DNA of 64,000 bases from Diprion similis (lineage: Eukaryota > Arthropoda > Insecta > Hymenoptera > Diprionidae): positions 8,677,501 to 8,741,500 of the forward strand of contig NC_060105.1 of NCBI RefSeq assembly GCF_021155765.1, read 5' to 3'. The notes below the pieces were generated by a model, which was not told the DNA's origin, made no database searches, and saw nothing but the letters and a program-made list of their open reading frames with translations. Positions 35,101 through 47,766 of the stretch are shown here, one piece after another. Within the stretch, counting starts at the first letter, position 1, and every line of letters starts with the position of its first letter. The position numbers and the translations under genes are program-made.

Positions 35101-38100
35101 CACATAAATAGCTATTTTTTCTCACGGAGACCAAATTTTCAACCAAATTTTCAACAAGGAGGAACAAATTTTGTTCAACAAACTTCTGGCAGGTTGAATG
35201 AAAGATTTTTGTGGAAACTTTAGAAATGCTAAAAAAAAGAAAAAAAATATATTGAAATCAATCAGGATGAAAAAAAAAATCAAACTCTTGGTCGCAAATT
35301 TGACGAGGATGTTTTTTGTTTTTTTTTTTGCGAATTCGTCCGAGGAATGATCAAATCTTTTCAAAGTTAAAACCGTCCAAGGTTTCAAGTTCATTCATAT
35401 TTGAATTTAAATATTTCAAGAGAGAATTTTGTAATCTTTGTACGATTAGCGAAGGTCTTTTGCTCCAGATTATTGATCGATTTCAAGTTCTTTGTGATTT
35501 ATTGACGCGATATCCTATACATAATAGGCTTACACCATGCGACCGTGTACCTACGGTGTATGCTGGTGAAAAATTATAACAACTTTTCACGGTTTTAGTT
35601 GTATGGCCTGACCGGCCAGGAAGTCTGTTGAGGTTCGAAAATTGACCTAAATTTTCTTTATTAATACTTTGCCTGTACGGTGAATGATGCAGAACAGCTT
35701 TGAGGTTTTAAGATTTAAGTAAATTTATAACGACTAACTGCCGAGTGATATAAATATCCGGGACACGAATCACGAGATCAACGTCGGATCTTGATGTTGA
35801 ATAAAAAAACTAAAAAAAAAATGAAAAATAAAACTAAATAATATACCTACTATTAAAGTTAAAAACTCTTTGACCTTATTCCAGAAACAAAATTTCCCGC
35901 TTTCTCATCTCGCGACGATCAATGCACACTTTGTGCGTGTTATTATAGTGCCCGTTTCGTTGTGAATCGAGAGCTCCATAAATTTATCTACAATTATTAT
36001 GATAGGAGAAAAATATCCTGCTCATATCGTATAAACTTATGAAAGATGAAAATTCATTGTAAACGATAAAATTCGTTGAATATCGTTTATAGTTTAATGA
36101 ATATTACGCGCGCTCGTCAATGATTCGATCGCAAGATCAAAAAGCCATGAAGAAAAAAAAACAGAAAAAAAAAAAACTGCGATCGGAAAAGAAATCTTGG
36201 CAATAAAAATGTGTTTGACGATTTTTGCAAAGCTTCAATTACCGGTTCATAAAATCGCGATGAAACTTACAACAACTTCATTCGGATAAAGATGAAGATC
36301 AAGTTCATTCAATAACCGCGATGAATGGGCAGCCAAAGCTTCGAAAGATTTTTTTTTCAAGCTCATCTCATGAATGAATATAACTTGGCAATGCGGCGAA
36401 CATCGTGCTGTTCGACAAAAATAATAGATACTGAATTATATTGAATGAATCGACGAACCAAAATGGCAGGTGAATTGAATAAAATGAAAGCAAGGTAGAC
36501 GAGGTTCTTAAATCTTTTTAAACGAAGATCAAGAAGAATCCACGTGACCTTTACAGAATTTTCAATAAATCTGGAAAAAAAAATCCAAAAACAAAAAAAA
36601 AAAAAACGAAAAAGAGAATTTTTGTGGTGAGCTAAGAAAGAAGAATCAAAAGGTTAGAAAGAGAAAAAAGAAGAATTAATTATAACGTTGTTCGAAAATG
36701 TCTTTCGTTCACAATTGTGTACACATTCATCGATACAACAAGTGTTTGATCTCATTGATCTAGAGCGAAGAGAGAAAAGTAATGTTATACTTATTTGTTT
36801 CATTGAACTCGATGATTTTGCGACGGAAGGAATTGAAGAGACGGTTCGAGGCGAGATGAGTGCGTCCAATTAGTTAACATTTCAATAACCCTGGGCGACA
36901 GGATGCCGAGACTTGAGCTGCAGAAGTACAATACATGCTTGAGAAGAATGAATCGAAGCTTGAAGAATTTTGATAACAGCTTGCAAGGCCTGTGTTCGCG
37001 AAACTTATTTTAATTGCACTGATAAACTCGCCGAAAATTTGTTACCATTGCAGCTTAGTTGCGCTGGCATATCACGTGATTTTAGTCGAACGTTGATAAG
37101 GAGGAATAATTTCAAATTTTCATTGATTTTACTTGATATTGACGAGTTGATTAAAACGATATTTTTGTGGATCAATTAAATAGAATGAACGAAACGAGTC
37201 GGTGATTTCTTTTTTTTTTTTTTTACGTGAGAATTATCACTGAACAAACGTTAGAAGTTTAGGAAAAACCTGAGATCCGTATGATTTAAATGATAGAAAA
37301 AGAAAGAAAAAAAAAAATATAAAGAAATCATCTGAGATTAGAAATTTTCTGCTTATAAACCCCATTTCTAATGTACAAAAAGTACGCGAAAAAGTATCTC
37401 CTGAAATTCTGTTTAAAGAAAATCGAAAATTTCAAACTTTGAATCGTTTTTTCCTTTAATTTGTCAACGGATGACAATCAAGTTTTAAGACTTTAAAACA
37501 AATCGGTAGAATATTTTTCAACCAAAAATATAACCGATCTGAAAGTTTTTTTTTTTTTTTTTTCGTTTCTATTTGTTTATTACTATAAAAATCTGTCGAA
37601 GTCGAAATTTCTCTCGTCGTCCGCACTTTACACGGATAAAAGGTGAGGCCGTGCTTCTTCACTCCTTACGCACTTAACAAGCCATCGTGAGTCGATCGAA
37701 TGTTAATTTTTGAAACGAGATGTAATCTGGTCTGGCGTGTATTACTCTAGTGTGCGAGCCGGAACAAGAGCACTCTGTCACGTCCGAGGTGGAATTGGTA
37801 AGACACGCGTCATCGGTGGATAAACAAACTCAAGCTTGGCTCGTATTATTGCAAATACACTCAAGTTTCGAGCACCGTTAACGTATCGGCCTCGACGTAT
37901 GTGTATGTGTATGTGTATGTGTTCGCCAACGGCAGGTACGCGACGAAGAGGAAGAAGGAAAATAAGAAGCGGTTCCGAGGAATCTTCAAGCTCGACTAAA
38001 GTCGAGGTTCTACTTGCGTCGAATCGCTTGCGGAGGTGGGGCTGATGTTTGCACGTATCCGTTCTATATATATCTGACCGTGAAGAGGAGCTTGCTCGAA

Positions 38101-39129
38101 AGTTAAACCTTTGCACGGATTCGAGTACCGTAGATCGAACACGCTGAAACGGACTCGAATGTCGCCTCCTGCGTCCTCACCGGCTACCTAAATCGCGAGA
38201 CCTGCCTTCGGCATCTCAAAACTTCTTTTCAACTATATTTCAACCGTTGCGTTGTGAAAATAGACGGCTTCTCCAGCCGTAGGAACGATATTACAGGGCT
38301 TGTACGATTTTTGGAGGCGGAAATTCCACAACTTTTCCTGGGATTTTTCGAACCATGTTTCATGATCTGAATATCAATTTACAATGAACAGTCTGCGATT
38401 TTTTGTAAGAAGAAAACGAAAATAAGTTTTGCTTGGACGAAACAGAATTATAAGTGAATTGTTATTTTTTTTTTTTTTTATCGTAAGAGTACAGTGCTTT
38501 GTATAAAAACGAGTTTATTTCTTCGACGGAATTGAAATTCCAGTCTTATTTTCAAAATTCTCTGATTTTTCCCTGCTGTAAGAAATTTCCGGAGTTTTTA
38601 CGGGTTTCCACGTTTTTACTTTGTCTGTAGGAACTCTGGATAAGCTGTAGAAAGTAGTGGACAGAAGTAGAAGAAAAAAAGGTTATAAACAATTCGTGAG
38701 TAAAGTTTTCACTAACCAAATTTAAAATACACGTTCTCATTCAAAGGGCTTTAGCAGCCTGTTGAAATATTCACGTCAACCTGACTTTCAGAGTTTCAAA
38801 TTATCTATTTTTGGACGTTTAACAATTTTTTTTGTAAACCTGTGCTTCATTTTCGTATCTTAGTATAAGATATTTCGAAGTTTCTTTTTTATAATTAACA
38901 ATAAGAAGTGAAAAAAATAATTAAACGATAGATGATATACGTATGTACCACGTGTATATTATAATAATAATAATAATAATTAAAACGAAGTTGAAGAATT
39001 CGGTTCTCTCGATTTCTTCGTGTATTAAGCGAGAAGTTAGATGACGGAAGATTCTTTTGTCGAAATGAAAAACATTGATAATAAATTTTTGAATTGCATT
39101 GATATGCAATTCAGTGCATAAGGGTTAAA
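35101..39129. other. non-coding DNA
   Basis: No supported exon. A stretch of more balanced composition at 37.7-38.25 kb could be a promoter or regulatory block. It includes a TGTATG hexamer run at about 37900-37921, which makes a His-Ile run in the antisense frame. Confidence 0.45.
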
Positions 39130-39309
39130 TCTGACTGCATTTCTGCATTTATTCAGGGTACAGTTTACTAAAAATTAGCCTGCATTTTGACAACTGAATG
39201 TGCATTTCGCCTGTCGTTATTTATCTGATTATTCGGCAAATAGTCGTTGATCAGTCGATCGTGTCGATCTTGAAAATGTACCCTGATTGCATAAACACAA
39301 TCAATCAGA
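39130..39309. mobile_element. weak foldback element
   Basis: The ends pair imperfectly over about 37 bases. The best core is TCAGGGTACA on the left against TGTACCCTGA on the right, with TCTGA and TCAGA at the outer edges. Confidence 0.35.
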
Positions 39310-39505
39310 CTTACCCTGTAATTTTTCTTAATTTCCCGTGGGAATTTCGTGTCGAAGGAAAAAATCTCGGAGGTGTATGGAAAATTGGAAGCAGGGTTGA
39401 AATTCCAAATTTGAAAACTTCCGGAAGCGCCAAATTGCGAATTTTTTGCTGGTGAAACTTGAAGTAAAGAAATCAAACTTTGACGAAACATCAAAGTTTC
39501 GAATA

Positions 39506-39701
39506 GTCCGAAACCCGACGCTCAAAGTTCCGAAAGTGCAAAAATGAGAAAATTGAAAAATCTGAAACACCGGAATTCCGAATGATCGAAGACATTCAGT
39601 TCCGTGATTTTCTGGCTTGGTGAGATTTTACCACTTTGATCTTTCTTCCTTTTGGATTTTTGCGATATTTTTACATTCGGAATCCTGGTCATTCTGATTT
39701 T
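39506..39701 (-). repeat. dispersed repeat family 1, copy B
   Basis: Inverted copy of 29258-29444, about 75-85% alike by eye in the core blocks. Further TTCGGAATT-like words continue to about 39940, next to the splice donor at 39976. Confidence 0.65.
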
Positions 39702-39976
39702 CGGTTTTTCTGATTTTTTACACCCGTTCGTTGTATATTTGAATTTTCGAAATTTTGCACTGTCGGAACTTTACTTCTCGGAATTTCCCTCCTTCGTAAC
39801 TTGAATCCTCGTAAAACCATCGACTTTCCGACCAATCGAAACTCTCACCTTTAGTAAAAGCTCGATTTCTTCACTTCACTCCAAGTTTCCCCAACAAATA
39901 ATCCGGAATTAGACGCTCTCGGAACTTTTCAAATTCCGAACTTCAACCCCGCCCCAAATTTGGGTAATGCACGTAC

Positions 39977-40530
39977 CCATGTCGTCGATAATGGGTGCCA
40001 TCCTGAGCGTCACTCCGACCAGAAGTAGCGACATGGCGAGAAGGAGGCAGGCAGTCGCGACGATGGTCCATCGAGCTCGTGGTGGAAGCTCCTCAGGGTC
40101 GGCAAGTTCTTCGGATGTTTCTCCCGGGCCGATTCTCCGCCGGCGTCGTTTCCGCTTCCTCTTTGGCCTGTGATACTTATCGCAAGGACCGCGTCTCTTC
40201 TTTTGATCGTTGTGACTGTCCTCCTCGTCTTCGAGCTCGTCTTCGAGGTTCAACGCTACGTAGTCGTCGACGTCGTAATGAATTTTCCTGATGAAAAAAA
40301 AAAAAAAAAACAGTCGCGCGTTAATAAAGAGTTACATTTTTCGAATACCGAATTCAAGAATCGAGGCTTTCGATGAAGCTCTGGCTTCGGGGGGATGAAA
40401 GAAGAATCGATAGCCTTTACAACTGTTCGAGGTTTATGGGGTGGTGAACAGAGTAGGATACTGAATTTTTTGTTGGAGTAGTAATTTCCAAATCTTACCA
40501 AAACTTAAACCTTCCCCTAAAGCTTCGATG

Positions 40531-40582
<52 letters not shown>

Positions 40583-43500
40583 GTTGAGGTAACGGAACTT
40601 ACAGCTGATACTTATATTTGTGCTCTTGTGCGTTAATTAACGTTTTCCACGCTCGTTCTTTTAACAACGAAGTTTAACGAGTTTCGAGAATTCTATAGAT
40701 TTATCAGGAAGGTATAGAAACCGTTCACGGAGTGGTGGGTAGTCGGGTCATGGTACACAGCGATATTTCATCCCAGTGTTTTCGTTTCATTAAAGTGTAA
40801 TCATCTGTAATAGACGTCGAATAATAAATATCTCGTTATGATCTCGGTGGTGATTATTTTAAAGTCTTGGAATTTATGGTCCACCGTGAAGTTGGCCTCG
40901 ATGTTTATCGTGATTTACGAATCCAAAGTGCTGCTAATAAGATAATTTATCAAACCTTAATTTTACTAATGCACAATCTTTATTCCTTCTTTTCAAGCTC
41001 TTTGATATATATTTCAATACGGTCGACGAGGCGACCTGAGTTTACCGAGTCATTACATCGATCTATTTTCAAAATGTAAAAATAAGTCCGGAACTATACG
41101 TTTACCTTACGTGCTTGTGATCGATGACGCAAACCGTGGCTATTTGTTGAGGGGGCATAATTTACACGATTCCTTCGAGAAGGGCGAACAGCAGCTCGAT
41201 ACTCAGAAGTATATCTATTCTTTTTCTCAAAGTGTTACAATTCTATCCGATTACCTACTCGAAAAAACGCCTCGCCTATTCACTTCAAAGTTTAAACTCA
41301 GCGTTGAAACATTTCATAATTACGACTGTCAAAATTACATTGACTTATTGCGCACGCATACCTTGGTGGAAATAATTTCGACGCCTAACTAGAAATTTGA
41401 TTTTACGAAAAGTTGGCATTTTCAACGAAATTCTAAGAATACCACGATGAAAAAAAAAATTCATTTTCATTATTCATTTTTAGGAAGAAAAAAAAAAATC
41501 TATTTTGTCCGTGTCAGAAATTTCAAACATCTTTTAACAAAAAAAAAAATTCTACATTTTTATAATTTTTCTTCGAAATTTGTAATTTTTTTTTTTTTAT
41601 ATATACATATAGATAAATACTACGATTATCCGACGATTTTTCACAATCTGACACGCTTTCAAATAATTTCAACAATTTTCAACGAACTGCATTTTACTGT
41701 GTTTTAGCGTAAAAGTTACCTTCGCCAAGCTATCGTGAAAAGTGATGCAAGCCTTTTGAATATTTGAAGGTTTCATCCCCATACTGTCTTCTTTTTATAC
41801 TCTTGTTCTTATTATTATTCGTAGCTCGCTATCCAGCTATAAGCAATCCCTTTTGCACATCGATCTTCATTTGCAAGAATACAATGCAACTATGCATACT
41901 ATATCACAAAATATTATAAAAACGCAGATGCAGATATAGACGGCGGAGGTGCCTTTTCGTTGAATGGGGAAAAGTTTCGCGGTTCTTGAACAGTAACGTC
42001 TATGCGAGGTAAAATCAATAGAAATATATGACTGTCATCTATATGCTTTATATGTTGAACTGCATAGAGTGTTGATGCATCCTTCGTGTTCACTGCATTT
42101 GTGCCTACGATACCTGCTCTTTGCACATACATTCAACGGCATTGCAGCTATTCATCGCGTGGCGCAAAATTGTAGGTATGTACTAGAAGAAGTTTTAATT
42201 AAAGATGAAACTTGAGCATTGTTCTTCGCTGCACGAAAATACGCTGATGACATACGGACGCGGTGTTATTTTTAATTGGTAATTGTTTTTTTTTTTACTT
42301 TTTTTTTTCTTCTTTTTCTACTATTCTCATCACGAATATATCTTCTACCTTCTCAACGTCACGTATTAATGTTACACGCCGTTTGTGTAAACCAATCCGA
42401 AAAGTTTTTTTCAGGAATTGTTCTTTCCTCGTTTCGAATCAACTGTTCAAACCTGGATACCTGATTGAATACCTTTTGTTCTCGAGTCGAGTTTCAACCT
42501 ATTTTTGTGACTTTGAAACACCTATAAAGTTCATTTATCCTCGATACTGTTTATCTGAAGGATTTCGCTGTCTTGAAATAATTTTTATCAGTGATTTGAT
42601 GAGGTGTGAAGTTATAAATTATAATTTTAATTGCAAAAAAAATGGTATAGATAATTTATAAAAGTTGAAAGTTTCTTGTTGTTAAATAAATATGAACGTC
42701 TCAGTTCAGGATTGATCGTTTCGAAAATTCTATATCAATCATTTATAGAAAACACTTTTGAAAGTGGAAAATTTACCTGTAAAAATATACAACGTTTGAA
42801 AAAAAAAAATAATTTGAGACCAGATTTAAAAACTAAATTTTGTTACATAGAAAACTATTTCAAATAAATAATCCGCAGACCCGCTATAAGGCACGCGATC
42901 GTTTACCGAATCGTTATACGCGTATATGTATATACGTATGTAAATTTAGATTTTGAGCCATTTTAGTTTACACCAAGGAGCACCGTAAACAAACAGATTT
43001 ACTTCGGGGTATATTTTTACACCGATCAGACATCGTTATACAAGTATCTATAGTGAATTTTTATTTATTTAACTATTCATTTTTTAATGTTCATTTTTTT
43101 CTTTCCCCCCTCGATTATCTCCATTATTTCTCCTCTCGTTTAATTATTCCCTTCGTTTATTATCTCAATGCCTTATGGACTGCTTATGAACGAATCTTTG
43201 TATCGAGTTATCATCGGGTTTGTTCCGCAGCTATTTTCCAGGACAATCGCGTCTTCATCAGCTATTCAAATTTCAACTAAGAAATATACACAGAAACATG
43301 TCAGTCTGAAATTAGGTTTCGTTTTGATAACGATTTTTTTTCCACCCCAACAACCCCAGGAAATATTTAAAACTCTGGCGAAATGAGGAACAAAGTATTC
43401 CACGACTTTTTCCAGACCCGATTGCGAACCGTTTCGTAATCCATATCGTGATAAAACACGCTAGCAATATTTTACGGTGTTTGATGATATCTCATAACTG

Positions 43501-46500
43501 CGGGCTACTAAATTTCTCACTACAGCACCACAGAGGAAACGGCACAGCTGCCACTCGCCTCATTTTGCAAGGGGTTTACTCTCCGATCAATATTAGACAG
43601 TGGAATTAGCACGCCGAAGAGGCACGCGGTTAAGGTCCTATTTAAAGACTTCAAAGGCTTCTCGAAGCGATGCAGTTCATCGATCTAATCGGTAATTAAC
43701 ATCTTCGATGGGAAAGTCTGGGGTAAATAATTCTTTTTGCCGGAAATCGTCAGCCGAAACGAGACGCATCTGGAGCTTCCCAAACGTCGAAAGCTCGCCA
43801 ATTTACGCATCCACACATTTTTCAACATCCTCGGGGCCAATTGGCCAAAGTCATAACAAATTCGTTAACTCGACAGGAATTATGCCCCAATTTCACCAAA
43901 TGAATTAGCGGCCAGCTGTCCGGCTGCAGCTTCGAGAGACACGGAGCTGGATTTGATACCTACTAATTGCGCATCGCTTTGCTCCACGTTCACCCCGCTA
44001 ATCGAACAGAAGCTTCCTAAGGATTCGATCGTCGTTTCCGAGTGGAATTTCCGATCCATGTAACAACCCCTGGTCAATCGGCGTGATGGGATTTCCTCGT
44101 CCTTCGACCGATTGTAAGGAGAGTAAGAGACAGAGATTAACGTATCGGCAGTTATTTTCACCACGTGATTCGAACGAATGGCAGAACCTTTTTGACCTGG
44201 TAATTAAGATGGAAAACTTTTAGGATCGATGATATATTTCATTGCAGACTTATAAGTGTACTCGCAATCAATGTGGCGTTCGTCGATTCGAGAAAAGCTT
44301 TTCGAAACTGTTTAACCACAGCTGTTACCGTATAGTCGGGTGAATTTTCTTTCCCATCAATTTAAATCCCGCTCATCTTTAGTGGCCGAAGTTTAACGCC
44401 GGATAAGTACCCACCTAATGTGCTTTTTTCCCTTTAGTCGTGTGAAAAAAACTTTCCCCCAAAAAATCTCACTCGCTTAGCAGTTTTTGCCCGATTTATA
44501 TTCCGAGCTTTGGTATATCTACCTAGTATACGTGCACCACCCTAATCCCTGGAATAATCTTACAATCAGGGTGATCCACGAACGAGGAATTAATCAGAAT
44601 TCTGGCGAACAGCCAAATCTACTATAGGCCTTCGCGATATTCATCCTTTAACAGACTTTTCACAATCTCTGATGTGTGTTTGTATTCCGCGGCTGCAGAA
44701 AAACAGACGAAAGTTTGCTGATTCTCTGCCAATGTTACCATCATCGTAATGCATGCGATTAAATGCGGAATCGGTATATAATACTACGATTCTTCTCTAG
44801 TTTTACACTGTACGTAAGGCGTTTCCTGGTAAATATCGCAGAGTATGTTGGGTTGCCTAATACCGAGGGGAACAAATATCGGTAAAACAGACCTACCGAG
44901 TCACGAGCACTTTATTTAAGTCAGGTGATATGATCAATTTAACGTGACTTATAAACAACGAAACCACAACTTTGCAACACAGGCAGTTCCAGCTCACTAG
45001 CAAGGATTTTAAACCCGCTGCTTACCGATAAGTCGGTCAGTCTATATTACCGATATTTGTTCCCCTCAACGGTAGGCAACCCAACGGTTAATGCGGCGTT
45101 TACTAGGTTACACCCTGTATAAGAAGAACATTGTCGAAACCTTTATTATCTCGTTAGAAGGCAATTTTACGGTCTCGTTACTCGGACATTTCGCCCTGGT
45201 TTATTCACGTCGTCACGCTCATTCCACTTTTTAATCTCTTGACTTATCACTTTCTTTTAAACGAATACAATCTGTCACGTGAAAAATAAGCCACGCCCAC
45301 GCACGTTCTGACGTACGTCTATGCGGATGGGGGATGGTGGATGGGGAGAAAAAGAGGAGTAGAAGAGAAGGGTAGAGAGGGGGAGAGAGCTTTAACAAGT
45401 GTTGGATGTTTTTGAGCCGCTTTTGCTGTCTGGTAAAGGAGGCACCTCTATTATCTCGGTGTTTCGTGAAAGGGTTTGGTGCTTGCTAAAATATCTAACT
45501 TGAATTATCTCAAAGGTAATTATCACGGACGGGAGGTTAATTAGCCTTCACGACAACGTGCTAGGCTGAGAACTGAATTTTCTAGCACCGGCATTGTGCG
45601 GCGATAATCGTCAGAGAATTTCACTGGCAGAGAGTTACGCGACTGGTTATTATCGCTAATAATCACTTTTGACAAACATTTCGTTAACTTTGCCGTTTAC
45701 ACGCTAGACGCAGTTTTACCTTCGACATCTTTCTTCAAGCTTCGCCTGCTTTGCTTTTGGTCAAAATAAACACTCACAATTCCGCATGGTTCATAGCTAT
45801 TCTGTTTTGACGACCATGCCTTTCTCTCTCTCTCTCTCTGTCTCTTTCTCTCTCTCTCTCTTCGTTCAATCCTCCGTCAGAGATCCATAGTTTAAACAAA
45901 ACCCGGTAGCCTATTGTTTATAAACGTCATTCAACTTTCAATATTATGTGGAGCACGTGTGTGTGCCTGTATGATCATTTTAGACTAAACTCTGCTTTAT
46001 GCATGTACGTATAGTTTGAACGTAATGCGTATTATAGATTTGACATTTTAGGGTAAGCACGTCGAGCATTAGAAATCAGCTTAAAAAATTTCAAAACATT
46101 TCACCTTTGATCCTAAAGTATTAAAATATTATTTGTTGGTTCGTTAAAAATTTTTTCGATTTTGTTATGACTTCTTCAATAACCGGATAGCAGTGATAGG
46201 TATGTTTTGAAACTGTTCAATCGAGAGGTTTCAAACTTTAAAATATCTTTGGCTATTTGTCCAAATCAAAGATTTTTGCGTTCAACAAGATTGACCCATT
46301 TCTACTTTATTTCTTAACAATTTACATTTTTAACCAAGATTCGAATTGGTAATGATTATTCGTAGATTCTGAAAGATTAAAAACTCATCGTGTTTTCGGG
46401 GGAACGAATGTTGAGAAAAAATTCTAGACATTCTTACTACCCAGTTAATTGTAACTGAAAATTTTCCAACTTCTATAATACCATAAAATGAATGAATTGA

Positions 46501-47766
46501 AGATTTTTGTTGAACGTCTACGATGGGAAGATATAAAAAAAAATAACATTACGCACGCGGTGCTTAGTAACTTCGTACCCAGCCAACTGTGGAGTGCGGA
46601 AAAGAAAATGGGGAAGTGAAAAGATACGGAGGGAGAAAGAAAGAGAGAAAGAGATGCGCTGTAAGATAAGACGGGTGTAGTAACTAAGGAAAAATGAAAC
46701 GAAATTGAATTAGATTGTGAACGTTTGTAACAAGGTACAGGCAGTTACCGTAAATACCGCAATAAGTTTAAAAAAAAAAGGAAACGTTAGTATAAGCGTG
46801 CCAGGAGGATTTTCTAATTTATAAAAAACTCGAGGACACTCGTAGCCTTAATACCCGACAATTATCACAAGATCCGGCTAATCCGAATAGTGGCATATAT
46901 ATTCAACTCACAGCTGAGTGGCGCTCTGTGAGAAACAGCAGGAGCTTTGCTGAAGTCTTGGTAATTCACGAGTGTCACCAAAAGCTTCCCTCGCTCGTTC
47001 AAAGTTGAGCAAGTCCAACTGCTGGTCTCTGTCAATGCCTAACAGAGCTAGTCCGGACTCGGGGCCAGGATCTTCCAGGACATTCCGCAGTCCCGGAGGA
47101 CCCTGAGGACTTCGAGAGTGCCGACGTCTCTTCCGAGGACTCTTGGGCTGTTCCGTATCCCTCGGGTGTCCTTTGCCTGTGGGGAAAGAAGAAGAAGAAG
47201 AAAAAGAAGAAGAAGAAGAAGAAAAAAAAAAGAAAAGGTAGAAGAAGAATCAGAAGAAGTCGAAGACTGTCGGCGCGAAACTTAAAAGCTTGTGATCTTT
47301 AGATCCAGCATCACTACTTACCGTATTTCGTCCTCTGTCGATCCGTCTGGTTAGTCAAACCTCCTGCGACTCCAATGAATTCTCCACAAGGTGCCGAGTC
47401 GTGACGCCTGTGCTTACGGTCCTCCTGCTTCTTCTTGTCGTGCTTGTGATCATGGTGATGATGATGGTGGTGGTTGTCGTTCTGTTGGCCATTGTGATGA
47501 TGGTGATGGTGGTGGTGGTGGTGGTGGTAGTGGTTTTGGGACGAGGACACCGTTGAGGATGAGGTTAATCTCGGTCTTCGTGGACTGGCTGGGGCGCTCC
47601 CGACGCGTCTGGTCGCCGTTGAAGCCGATGCTTTCATGGACTCGACTTTCGTTTCAACGAGCGTGGCCAGGACGGCCTCGAGCCTGGCCACTTCGACGTT
47701 GCTCGACGCATCTTCAGTGGAGACTGCTTTGTCCGCGACTTCACCGCTCGTCGGCATAACAGTCAT
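39977..47766 (-). CDS. His-rich, polybasic single-span membrane protein, 3' end not found (three exons)
   Basis: Exons on the - strand are 47766-47322, 47176-46912 and 40287-39977. They are joined in phase 1 (G|GTAAGT to CCCCACAG|GC) and phase 2 (CT|GTGAGT to TTTCATCAG|G), giving 340 codons so far. The last exon ends ATGG|GTACGT in phase 1, so at least one more exon is needed. Order of features: an acidic start; an Arg/Ser region; an 11-residue His run and a second 7-residue His run; an RS-like stretch (RKRRRHSRSP); a segment with DVDDYVALNLEDELEDEED; a polybasic cluster (KRKRKRRRRR); then one span, IVATACLLLAMSLLLVGVTL, followed by RMAPIIDDM. Basic residues before the span predict a cytosolic N-terminus. 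I do not recognise the family. The last exon could be the one at 27264-27586, which has the right phase. Confidence 0.6.
40533..40582. repeat. (TAA)n microsatellite
   Basis: About 16-17 uninterrupted TAA units. Confidence 0.95.
44847..45085. mobile_element. MITE-like element with 39-bp terminal inverted repeats
   Basis: The left end starts GTTGGGTTGCCTA and the right end finishes TAGGCAACCCAAC. The inner part, GAGGGGAACAAATATCGG, is identical in both arms. Only a 5-base block (ATACC versus CCGTT) differs. The element is 239 bp with no coding capacity. I see no target-site duplication. Confidence 0.75.
45821..45862. repeat. (CT)n microsatellite
   Basis: CT repeat with a few interruptions. 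Confidence 0.9.
47186..47256. repeat. (GAA)n tract next to a splice acceptor
   Basis: On the - strand this is a long TTC-rich tract. It ends about 10 bases before the acceptor of exon 2 (47176), so it may act as an extended pyrimidine tract. Confidence 0.8.

Larger units (their letters stand above)
40288..46911. other. 6.6 kb intron of the His-rich membrane protein gene
   Basis: It contains a (TAA)n microsatellite at 40533-40582, a (CT)n tract at 45821-45862 and a foldback element at 44847-45085. A block at about 43600-44170 has unusually balanced composition. Open frames of 60-130 codons here show no splice context. Confidence 0.5.

Noticed and set aside
34628-35167. 179-codon open frame on the - strand
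   Set aside because: It runs across two foldback elements. Its length comes from their palindromes, and the peptide has no recognisable feature.
37778-38116. 112-codon - strand open frame with a His-Ile run
   Set aside because: The run is the antisense of a TGTATG hexamer repeat. No other support.
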